From positions 1 to 5,063 of the forward strand of contig CALFYA010000075.1 in NCBI GenBank assembly GCA_937952925.1: DNA of 5,063 nucleotides, given 5' to 3'. Numbering within the stretch: position 1 is the first letter of the stretch; each line of letters begins with the position of its first letter. The stretch is from an uncultured Moraxellaceae bacterium (GTDB lineage Bacteria > Pseudomonadota > Gammaproteobacteria > Pseudomonadales > Moraxellaceae). Below, in pieces: positions 1 to 5,063 of this stretch. Both the position numbers and the translations under genes were made by a program. Below the pieces are notes generated by a model, which worked only from the letters and a program-made list of their open reading frames with translations, was not told the origin of the DNA and did no database searches.

Positions 1-829
1 CTGCCAACTGTTGATCGACACCCAAGATTGGCAGCTTGCCGCACGTCTGTTGGAGTTGGTCGCGACTGAGGCATGGCGAATTGAGCAAAAGTACAGCCGT
101 TATCAAGCGGATAGTGTGGTTAGTCGGTTGCATCAGCAGGTCGATCAATGGTGTACCGTCGATGCCGAAACCAGCCAATTGCTCAATTTTGCCGATACTT
201 TGTATCAATTGTCGGAAGGTGCATTTGATATTAGCTCAGGCGTGCTACGGCAAATTTGGCGTTTTGATGGCTCTGATCGTATCCCGACCGCAGCTGCGGT
301 GCAGGCCATGTTGCCGCGTATCGGCTGGTCAAAGATTGGTTGGCAACCTAGCACACAACAAATTTATCTGCCTGCGGGAATGGAAATAGATTTGGGTGGG
401 ATTGGCAAAGAATACGCGGTGGATCGTTGTTTTGATTTGGTCGCTCAGCAATTTGATGGGGCGTTTTTGATCAATTTTGGTGGTGATCTGCGTGCACGTG
501 GACGACGACAGGATGGTCAAGCATGGCATGTTGGACTTGAGCGCCCCGACACCGACGGGCAAGCGGCGGCACAGTTTGAACTGATCACGGGTGCACTCGC
601 GACCAGTGGTGATGCCAAGCGCTATTTATATAAAGATGGCGTCCGCTATGGGCATATTTTAGACCCGCGCACTGGTTATCCAGTACAAGGCGCACCGCGT
701 TCGATTACCATTTTGGCCGATACCTGTACCCAAGCGGGCATGCTTGCCACACTCGCGATGCTGCAAGGTCAACATGCAAAAGAATTTTTAGCACAACAAA
801 CTGAGGGACAAGCATGGATCGTGGATTGA
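1..829 (+). CDS. apbE: FAD:protein FMN transferase, ApbE family (5' end outside window)
   Basis: ApbE enzymes move FMN from FAD onto a threonine of exported flavoproteins, using Mg2+, at the outer face of the inner membrane. The frame (phase starting at base 2) is open at the left edge, so the gene begins upstream. The TTG at 11 is not a credible start, because the coding signal runs through it and the family's N-terminal strand seems to include the residues before it; perhaps 5-20 residues are missing. Numbered from that TTG, family blocks are: IEQKYSRY (24-31), SEGAFDIS (68-75), DLGGIGKEYAVD (127-138), INFGGDL (154-160), ALATSGDAKRY (195-205) and HILDPRTGYPV (215-225). The C-terminal block has Cys-Thr-Gln-Ala-Gly-Met-Leu-Ala-Thr (238-247 region), with Gly243 where most family members have a metal-binding Asp; Thr247 is kept. 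No signal peptide can be judged. The gene runs directly into the response regulator gene. The family call is firm; activity and target protein are unknown. Confidence 0.93.
   Translation, partial: CQLLIDTQDWQLAARLLELVATEAWRIEQKYSRYQADSVVSRLHQQVDQWCTVDAETSQLLNFADTLYQLSEGAFDISSGVLRQIWRFDGSDRIPTAAAVQAMLPRIGWSKIGWQPSTQQIYLPAGMEIDLGGIGKEYAVDRCFDLVAQQFDGAFLINFGGDLRARGRRQDGQAWHVGLERPDTDGQAAAQFELITGALATSGDAKRYLYKDGVRYGHILDPRTGYPVQGAPRSITILADTCTQAGMLATLAMLQGQHAKEFLAQQTEGQAWIVD
803..808 (+). promoter_or_regulatory. Ribosome binding site for the response regulator, inside the apbE end
   Basis: GAGGGA lies 5 bases before the ATG at 814 and is a good Shine-Dalgarno match. It supports that start over the ATG at 829, which overlaps the apbE stop as TGATG and has only a weak GTGGA at 821-825. 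Both starts are in the same frame. Confidence 0.6.
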
Positions 830-1494
830 TGGGACAGCGCATTTTGCTGGTCGAAGATGATTTGATGCTCGGTGAGTCGTTGCAAGAGGTGTTGATGGCG
901 CATGGCGCTCAAGTCGACTGGCATAAAGATGGCGAACGTGTCCGCCAAACCCTGCAACAACAGCAACATGATGTATTGATTTTGGATGTTGGCTTGCCGC
1001 GCTTATCTGGATTTGAGGTGTTATCGCGTTTGCGTTCGACCGGTTGTGATGTGCCGGTCTTGATGCTCACCGCACGCGATCAAGTGCAAGATCGGGTGAT
1101 GGGGCTGGATCTTGGTGCAGATGATTATGTACTCAAGCCGTTTGACTTGGCGGAGCTGCTGGCGCGTTTGCGTGCCGTGATTCGTCGTCGGCAGGGGCGC
1201 GCACAGCCGAAGATTCAGATTGGTGAGGTCAGCTTAGACCCGATTTCCCATCAAATCAGCTACCAATCGCAACCTGTTGTATTGTCACGGCAGGAGTTTC
1301 GCTTGTTGCAGCTGCTGATGGAGCACGCCGATCAAGTGATGACCCGTGATCGCTTGGAGTCTTCTCTGCTTGACGCCGACAGTGAAGTCGAAAGTAATAC
1401 CCTAGAAGTCCATATTCATCATCTGCGCAAAAAGCTGTATCCGCAATTTATCCGCACCTTACGTGGTGTCGGTTATATGGTGCAACAGCCATGA
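814..1494 (+). CDS. OmpR/PhoB-family response regulator (QseB/PmrA-like)
   Basis: Cytoplasmic DNA-binding half of a two-component system: phosphorylated by its kinase, it binds promoter DNA, normally as a dimer. The 226-residue length is usual. Residues 8-122 form the receiver domain, with the acidic pair Glu14/Asp15 in LLVEDD, phospho-acceptor Asp58 in LDVGLP, switch Thr86 in MLTARD, Tyr105, and Lys108 in LKP. Residues from about 133 to 224 form the winged helix-turn-helix, ending in the recognition-helix and wing pattern ESNTLEVHIHHLRKKL and FIRTLRGVGY, typical of the QseB/PmrA/TctD branch. Start 814 is chosen for its Shine-Dalgarno. The alternative ATG at 829 would give MGQRILLVEDD, a more typical N-terminus, so the start is open by five codons. 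The gene overlaps apbE by 16 bases (1 base if 829 is used) and the kinase by 4, indicating translational coupling. Target genes cannot be read from the window; autoregulation of the operon is a common but here untested possibility. Confidence 0.95.
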   Translation: MDRGLMGQRILLVEDDLMLGESLQEVLMAHGAQVDWHKDGERVRQTLQQQQHDVLILDVGLPRLSGFEVLSRLRSTGCDVPVLMLTARDQVQDRVMGLDLGADDYVLKPFDLAELLARLRAVIRRRQGRAQPKIQIGEVSLDPISHQISYQSQPVVLSRQEFRLLQLLMEHADQVMTRDRLESSLLDADSEVESNTLEVHIHHLRKKLYPQFIRTLRGVGYMVQQP

Positions 1495-2894
1495 CTCAGC
1501 GCACAGCATACTCGATTGACCGGCGGGTTTTTCGCGGCAGCTTATTGGCCTTAGTGTTTGGCTTAAGCTTAAGTAGTGTGCTGAGCTATTGGTCAACCCG
1601 TCATGAAGTCGGCGAACTGTTTGATGCGCAACTGATCGAAAATGCCAGATTTATCAAAGGAATTGCCAACCAGAAGGCTACTGCTGATGATTGGCAATCG
1701 CTGCAACGGGCACTCGAAGAAAGCCTTGATGAGCACATTGATGCTGAAAACCCGATGTTTAAAGGTCATGCTTATGAGAAAAAACTTGCAGTACAAGTCT
1801 GGTCACAAGATGGACAGTTGATTGTCCGTTCGCCAAGCTCGCCACGGCATGCCCTTGCGCCTTTACAATCAGGATTTAGCACCTTTGATGGCGACAGCTA
1901 CGACTGGAAAGTCTATACAGTGTGGTTAGATCAAAATCAACATTGGTTGGTTGTTGCCGAGCGTACCGATATTCGTGGGGAACTGAGCGAAAATATTGAA
2001 GCGAGTCTGTTACTTGGCATGCTCGTCGGGTTAGGACTAGCCACATGGTGGCTGCGTCGTGAGCTGAAGGCGGCACTACGCCCCTTGATGATGCTCGGCA
2101 AGACCATTGCCACCCGTCATGTGGGGGATTTACAGCCAATCTACATGACGCCCACATCGCAAGAATTACAACCGGTGGTTGATGAGCTCAATGCCTTATT
2201 TCATCGTGTTGAGCAATCGATTGAGCGTGAACGTGCATTTTTGGCCGATGCTGCCCACGAGTTACGCACTCCGCTGGCAGTGGTGAAGCTACAAGTCGAA
2301 CAAGCCTTGGCGCAGCCGCAGCAACAACGCGACATCTTACAAAAACTCATGCTCAGTGTTGAACGCAACCAACAAGTGGTTGAACAAATGTTGTTGTTGG
2401 CACGTCTAGATAGCCAGCAGCAGCGCGAGTCGATTACCACGGTTGCCCTTGATCAACTCTTGCGTGAAGTGGTGGCGCAATTGATTCCGTTGGCACTCAA
2501 ACGTGAGATTGAACTGGAGGTGGACGCCCCTCATCCGATCCAGATGCAAGGCGATGCGGCGTTGTTGGTTGCCATGATCCGTAACCTGATCGACAACGCC
2601 ATGCGTCATTCTCCCGATGGCAGTGTGATTCAACTGTCTTTGCAGCAGCAACCACAAGGGATTGCACTCACCGTGCATGATGCAGGGCAGGGGATTGATC
2701 AGGCATGGATTGGCGAAGTCACCGAGCGATTTAAACAAGGCTCGCGTGCCGATGGCGGCGGCAGTGGCTTGGGGCTGGCGATAGTCCAAGCGACTGCCAA
2801 ACGACATGGTGCCCGTTTAAGCCTGCACAATCATCCAAACGGTGGATTGGTCGCGACGCTCAGCTGGGCTGCAAACGAAACTGCTGATCACTGA
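1491..2894 (+). CDS. Membrane sensor histidine kinase (QseC/PmrB-like)
   Basis: Partner kinase of the preceding regulator, a 467-residue inner-membrane protein. Residues about 16-35 and 171-188 are membrane segments, enclosing a periplasmic domain of about 135 residues. Its distal part (AVQVWSQDGQLIVRS, then YDWKVYTVW) resembles the 2CSK_N sensor domain of QseC/TctE kinases. A HAMP-like linker follows at about 189-240. The dimerisation/phosphoacceptor helix carries His256 in FLADAAHELRTPL. The ATPase domain has the N box RNLIDNAMRHSP (364-375, Asn369), the G1 box DAGQGID (397-403) and the G2 box GGGSGLGLAIV (422-432). All catalytic motifs are intact, so an active autokinase is expected. The ATG at 1491 overlaps the regulator's stop as ATGA and has no strong Shine-Dalgarno, so translation is probably coupled. 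The signal sensed is unknown; QseC and PmrB relatives sense different cues, so no ligand is proposed. The 3' end overlaps the convergent cyclase gene. Confidence 0.95.
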   Translation: MTQRTAYSIDRRVFRGSLLALVFGLSLSSVLSYWSTRHEVGELFDAQLIENARFIKGIANQKATADDWQSLQRALEESLDEHIDAENPMFKGHAYEKKLAVQVWSQDGQLIVRSPSSPRHALAPLQSGFSTFDGDSYDWKVYTVWLDQNQHWLVVAERTDIRGELSENIEASLLLGMLVGLGLATWWLRRELKAALRPLMMLGKTIATRHVGDLQPIYMTPTSQELQPVVDELNALFHRVEQSIERERAFLADAAHELRTPLAVVKLQVEQALAQPQQQRDILQKLMLSVERNQQVVEQMLLLARLDSQQQRESITTVALDQLLREVVAQLIPLALKREIELEVDAPHPIQMQGDAALLVAMIRNLIDNAMRHSPDGSVIQLSLQQQPQGIALTVHDAGQGIDQAWIGEVTERFKQGSRADGGGSGLGLAIVQATAKRHGARLSLHNHPNGGLVATLSWAANETADH

Positions 2895-4740
2895 TAAATT
2901 GTGCATACGCAATTGCGCCTTGGTCGGTCGCCACCATCACCTGATTCCGCCCTGCATGTTTGGCCTGATAGCACGCTTCATCGGCGGTTTTGACCAGTTG
3001 TTTGGCATCGACAAAGGCTTGAGGGATCGCGCAAGCCACCCCAATACTCACCGACAACGAAATCTGTTGACCTTCCCACACAAACGGCGTCTCAGCAATT
3101 AAACGACGAATTTTCTCAGCCACAAATGCGGCGTTGTCGAGATGAATATGACACAGTAATAATACAAACTCTTCACCACCATAACGGGCAACAAAATCAC
3201 CGGCACGCGTGACGGTCTGCGCAAACAGCTTGGCAAAATGTTTGAGGCAAGCATCCCCACACAAATGCCCATATTGGTCATTAATCTTTTTAAACCCATC
3301 TCCATCAATCATCAGCAAACCCAAATGCACATCTGCGCGGGTGCCTTTATTCCATTCGTGTTGTAATTTTTCTTCAAAAAATGCACGATTGTAGACGCCC
3401 GTCAAACCATCTCGTTGATTGAGTTCTTTGAGTTGGCGATTGGCTTCTTCAAGGGCAGCGGTGCGTTCTTGGACGCGCTGCTCCAAAATCATATTGGCTT
3501 CTTTTTGCATATTAAATAAATGAAGCTGTGCTTGATAACGTTTGCGCCGATGTAAGTTCATCCGATAAGCCAGCGCCAACGACAACAACAGTCCTTCGGC
3601 CACAAAACCAATGGGTTGGATATTTTCCACCACAATATTGCGTGGAATCATGCCCCATTTGCTCAAAATCAGCATCACCGTGCCAAACAAAAAGGCAAAC
3701 CATGCAATGGTATAAAACTTGGCTAATGGCTCACCGCGTCGCCACAGATATAATCCAATTGAAATCGCCGCAACCGCTTCAATCACGGTCATGGTTGTGC
3801 CTGCACGAATCGAAATATTGTAGGGTAGGATAAAATTGCCGATCAACAGCAGCCCACCCATAATACTAATCGACAAACAAGTACAACGAATAAATAGATT
3901 ATAGCGATGCAGGCGCAGAAATCGATATGCAAATAATGATGCAAAAATCAAACTGGTGCTAATCGAGCCAACCAATGAGAAATTATTTAGTCTTGGATAT
4001 TCAGGCCAGACAAATTGAGCAGGTAATCCATATAAACATAAAATCACGCCTGTAATCGAGACCAAACTACCAACGTACCACACATAGCTGACATCTCGAG
4101 TTGCCAAAAATAAGAAAAAATTATAGAGTGCCAAACCAAACATAATGCCCAAAAACATCAGTTGGAATGAATAAACGATTTGATCGTGCTTGAAAAATTC
4201 CCGCAAATCCCAGATGGTCAGTGGCATTTGTAGTGAGCCTGTGGTTTCGACACGCATCAACACCTGAATGTGATCGTGTGCTGCAAAGTCGAGTGGAACC
4301 AGAAAATGCCGATGATCTATGGGGCGTTGACTCATCGGACGTTGATCGCCCATGTTGATTTTCTTTTCAATTTGTCCGTTACGCACCACATAAAAATCAA
4401 CCCGATCCATCAGCGGATAAGATAACTCCAACATGCGTTGCACATCGGTGGGTTGACTATTGTGAAAATGCAGCAAAAACCAACGTGGTTCATCGTGAAA
4501 ACCAAAATTGGGTTCAGCCCGTTGATTGAGATGCCACGGATATAAGTCAGCGTTTTTGATCAACTGTTCGGGTTGATATTGTTGTTCGGGATCAGGCAGA
4601 TCATACAAACGTTGACCCAATAGCTGATGGCCTTCTTGCAGCTGTGCAACATCGGTAGATTGAAAAGAGACGGCAGCATAAGACCAAGAGCTGATGCATA
4701 ACATCGCCCAAACCATCAGGCAGCTCAGCCATTGGCGCAT
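2860..4740 (-). CDS. 7TMR-DISM membrane diguanylate cyclase (GGDEF protein)
   Basis: Likely makes the second messenger cyclic di-GMP from two GTP. The start at 4740 gives 626 residues and is chosen because GAGGAG sits 9 bases upstream and the protein then begins with a good signal peptide (1 to about 22, ending SYA-A). Residues about 30-175 match the periplasmic 7TMR-DISM extracellular domain 2 (LELSYPLMDRVDFYVV, then MGDQRPMSQRP). Seven membrane helices follow at about 190-391, then a coiled coil at about 405-442 (LEQRVQERTAALEEANRQL). The GGDEF domain starts at DGLTGVYNR (444-452). Asp479 in MIDGDGFKK and Glu523 in GGEEF (521-525) fit the metal-binding sites, and Asn487 and Asp496 the guanine-binding sites. 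RAGD at 512-515, five residues before GGEEF, is an intact product-inhibition I-site. No EAL domain is present. The periplasmic ligand is unknown; the DISMED2 fold is often suggested to bind carbohydrate-like molecules. The gene is monocistronic as far as can be seen. Confidence 0.95.
   Translation of the reverse strand: MRQWLSCLMVWAMLCISSWSYAAVSFQSTDVAQLQEGHQLLGQRLYDLPDPEQQYQPEQLIKNADLYPWHLNQRAEPNFGFHDEPRWFLLHFHNSQPTDVQRMLELSYPLMDRVDFYVVRNGQIEKKINMGDQRPMSQRPIDHRHFLVPLDFAAHDHIQVLMRVETTGSLQMPLTIWDLREFFKHDQIVYSFQLMFLGIMFGLALYNFFLFLATRDVSYVWYVGSLVSITGVILCLYGLPAQFVWPEYPRLNNFSLVGSISTSLIFASLFAYRFLRLHRYNLFIRCTCLSISIMGGLLLIGNFILPYNISIRAGTTMTVIEAVAAISIGLYLWRRGEPLAKFYTIAWFAFLFGTVMLILSKWGMIPRNIVVENIQPIGFVAEGLLLSLALAYRMNLHRRKRYQAQLHLFNMQKEANMILEQRVQERTAALEEANRQLKELNQRDGLTGVYNRAFFEEKLQHEWNKGTRADVHLGLLMIDGDGFKKINDQYGHLCGDACLKHFAKLFAQTVTRAGDFVARYGGEEFVLLLCHIHLDNAAFVAEKIRRLIAETPFVWEGQQISLSVSIGVACAIPQAFVDAKQLVKTADEACYQAKHAGRNQVMVATDQGAIAYAQFISDQQFRLQPS
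2897..2914 (+). other. Small hairpin just after the kinase stop codon
   Basis: AATTGTG (2897-2903) and CGCAATT (2908-2914) can form a 7-bp RNA stem with one G-U pair and a four-base loop (CATA), two bases after the kinase stop. No T-run follows, so it is not a standard intrinsic terminator. It lies inside the coding sequence of the convergent cyclase, so the pairing may be chance. In the opposite-strand RNA the stem is weaker, because the G-U pair becomes a C-A mismatch. Confidence 0.25.
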
Positions 4741-4749
4741 ATTAGAATT

Positions 4750-4755
4750 CTCCTC
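4750..4755 (-). promoter_or_regulatory. Ribosome binding site of the diguanylate cyclase gene
   Basis: On the minus strand GAGGAG lies 9 bases before the ATG at 4740. Longer in-frame starts at 4761, 4767 and 4815 lack such a site and would put extra residues in front of the signal peptide, so this site decides the start. Confidence 0.75.
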
Positions 4756-4786
4756 ACTCATGTCCATGAGTCGAGTCGCCAAACAC

Positions 4787-4815
4787 AAGATAAAATGACC
4801 TAAACAGGGGATCAA
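4787..4815 (-). promoter_or_regulatory. Candidate sigma-70 promoter of the diguanylate cyclase gene
   Basis: Read on the minus strand, TTGATC (4815-4810) as -35 and TATCTT (4792-4787) as -10 are separated by 17 bases; each matches consensus at 4 of 6 positions. Transcription would begin near 4780, leaving a leader of about 40 bases before the ATG at 4740. This also argues against the in-frame ATG at 4815, which would lie inside the -35. Only pattern matching supports it. Confidence 0.35.
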
Positions 4816-4894
4816 CGGTCAAAATATTGGCCAACGATGACATGTTATATCGACAAACGCAAACATCATCCGATAGATGCCATTGATTTTATTT

Positions 4895-4916
4895 AAAATG
4901 AATTATTTTTCATTTT
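4895..4916. repeat. A+T-rich 8-bp palindrome with six-base spacer
   Basis: AAAATGAA (4895-4902) and TTCATTTT (4909-4916) are perfect inverted copies separated by TTATTT. It lies about 155 bases upstream of the cyclase start in the middle of the A+T-rich stretch. It could be an operator for a dimeric regulator or a chance feature of low-complexity sequence. It does not fit the usual Fur box well because the half-sites are too far apart. Confidence 0.4.
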
Positions 4917-4975
4917 TATACATCCTCTAACGACTCAGATCATTCGTCGATTTTTTCTTAATATCATATTTTTAT

Positions 4976-5037
4976 TCCGATAACTTCTTATAAAGTATGC
5001 TGTTTATATCACCGATAATGGCTCAGGAGTTATCGGA
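4976..5037. repeat. 13-bp near-perfect inverted repeat with a third internal copy
   Basis: TCCGATAACTTCT (4976-4988) and AGGAGTTATCGGA (5025-5037) are inverted copies matching at 12 of 13 positions, and the odd pair would be a G-U wobble in plus-strand RNA. The arms are 36 bases apart. A further CCGATAA at 5012-5018 can pair instead with TTATCGG at 5030-5036, giving a 7-bp stem with an 11-base loop, so two mutually exclusive hairpins are possible. A shorter inverted pair, TATAAA (4989-4994) and TTTATA (5003-5008), flanks GTATGCTG in the centre. No T-run follows, so it is not an intrinsic terminator. It may be an operator, a leader RNA switch or a recombination site; the sequence does not decide. 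Confidence 0.5.
4980..5001 (+). other. loxP-like half site (left arm plus spacer only)
   Basis: Compared with P1 loxP as I remember it, the first 13-base arm matches at 12 positions and the 8-base spacer at 7, with one more matching base after it (20 of 22). The right arm does not match (3 of 13), so Cre would not be expected to use this as a full site. It may be coincidence, or part of a native tyrosine-recombinase core site. No recombinase gene is visible in the window. Confidence 0.15.
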
Positions 5038-5063
5038 GCACGATTTATTGTGGCTGGAACAAT
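4997..5063 (+). CDS. Possible start of an unidentified gene, cut by the right edge
   Basis: An in-frame TAA at 4991 is followed by ATG at 4997 and again at 5018, with the frame open to the edge. From 5018 it reads MAQELSEHDLLWLEQ, a plausible helical N-terminus, but neither ATG has a Shine-Dalgarno. A second plus-strand frame, open after a TAA at 4981-4983, reads KYAVYITDNGSG then VIGARFIVAGT. It looks even more protein-like but has no ATG, GTG or TTG before 5050, only ATA at 4990. At most one of these is real; no family is recognised. Confidence 0.2.
   Translation, partial: MLFISPIMAQELSEHDLLWLEQ

Larger units (their letters stand above)
4741..5063. other. Non-coding or regulatory stretch of about 320 bases at the right edge
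   Basis: No convincing complete gene is present. The part next to 4740 holds the cyclase leader and promoter. From about 4880 to 5010 the sequence is very A+T-rich, with runs of T and A, as in a promoter region or a horizontally acquired or silenced stretch. TCCGATA or close variants occur at 4869-4875, 4976-4982, 5012-5018 (as CCGATAA) and inverted at 5030-5036, a denser clustering than expected and a possible set of protein binding sites. The last 60-80 bases have open plus-strand frames running off the edge. Confidence 0.6.

Noticed and set aside
11..13. TTG as the start of apbE
   Set aside because: The same frame is open to the left edge and the family's N-terminal strand appears to begin before it; the gene is cut by the window.
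2406..2807. Minus-strand open frame of 133 codons inside the kinase gene
   Set aside because: Out-of-frame shadow of a clearly conserved histidine kinase; its translation resembles no protein and it has no supporting signals.
3528..3833. Plus-strand open frame of 101 codons inside the cyclase gene
   Set aside because: Antisense shadow of the membrane helices of the cyclase; composition is unlike a real protein.
4741..4815. Longer cyclase starting at 4815, 4767 or 4761
   Set aside because: No ribosome binding site, extra residues ahead of a clear signal peptide, and overlap with the likely promoter; 4740 has a strong Shine-Dalgarno.
4837..4896. Short plus-strand frame of about 19 codons
   Set aside because: No ribosome binding site, no recognisable product and low-complexity surroundings.
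4891..4918. Fur box
   Set aside because: The half-sites of the A+T-rich palindrome are spaced too widely and lack the GATAAT pattern.
4983..5010. XerC/XerD dif-like site
   Set aside because: The XerC half resembles the Acinetobacter pdif arm, but the XerD half matches at only about 4 of 11 positions.

Overview
The window looks like chromosomal DNA from a gammaproteobacterium. An Acinetobacter/Moraxellaceae-like host is a guess, based on glutamine-rich proteins and QseBC/PmrAB-type regulators; no rRNA or marker gene confirms it. The two halves differ by eye: the left three genes are richer in G+C than the right-hand gene, and the last 200 bases are strongly A+T-rich.

Left part, plus strand (1-2894): a tightly packed run of three genes. 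First comes the 3' part of an ApbE-type FAD:protein FMN transferase. It is followed by an OmpR-family response regulator and a QseC-type membrane histidine kinase. The start codons overlap the preceding stop codons or lie just inside the preceding gene, so the three are almost certainly one transcript with coupled translation. The likely logic is a two-component system co-made with an enzyme that attaches FMN to exported redox proteins. Its target and any further operon genes would lie to the left, outside the window.

Middle to right part, minus strand (2860-4740): one large gene for a secreted-domain/7TM membrane diguanylate cyclase (7TMR-DISM, coiled coil, GGDEF with an intact inhibitory site). 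Its last codons overlap the end of the kinase gene tail to tail by 35 bases, so each transcript must end inside, or run antisense into, the other gene.

Right end (4741-5063): about 320 bases without a confident gene. Next to the cyclase gene are a good ribosome binding site and a plausible sigma-70 promoter. Further out is an A+T-rich stretch with an 8-bp palindrome. Beyond that lies a cluster of CCGATA repeats with a 13-bp near-perfect inverted repeat; inside it are 22 bases very similar to the left part of a loxP site. One or two plus-strand reading frames are open at the right edge, but neither can be assigned.

The three genes are ordinary members of well-known families. The parts that deserve a second look are the repeat cluster at the right end, the glycine at a metal-binding position of ApbE, and the overlapping convergent gene ends.
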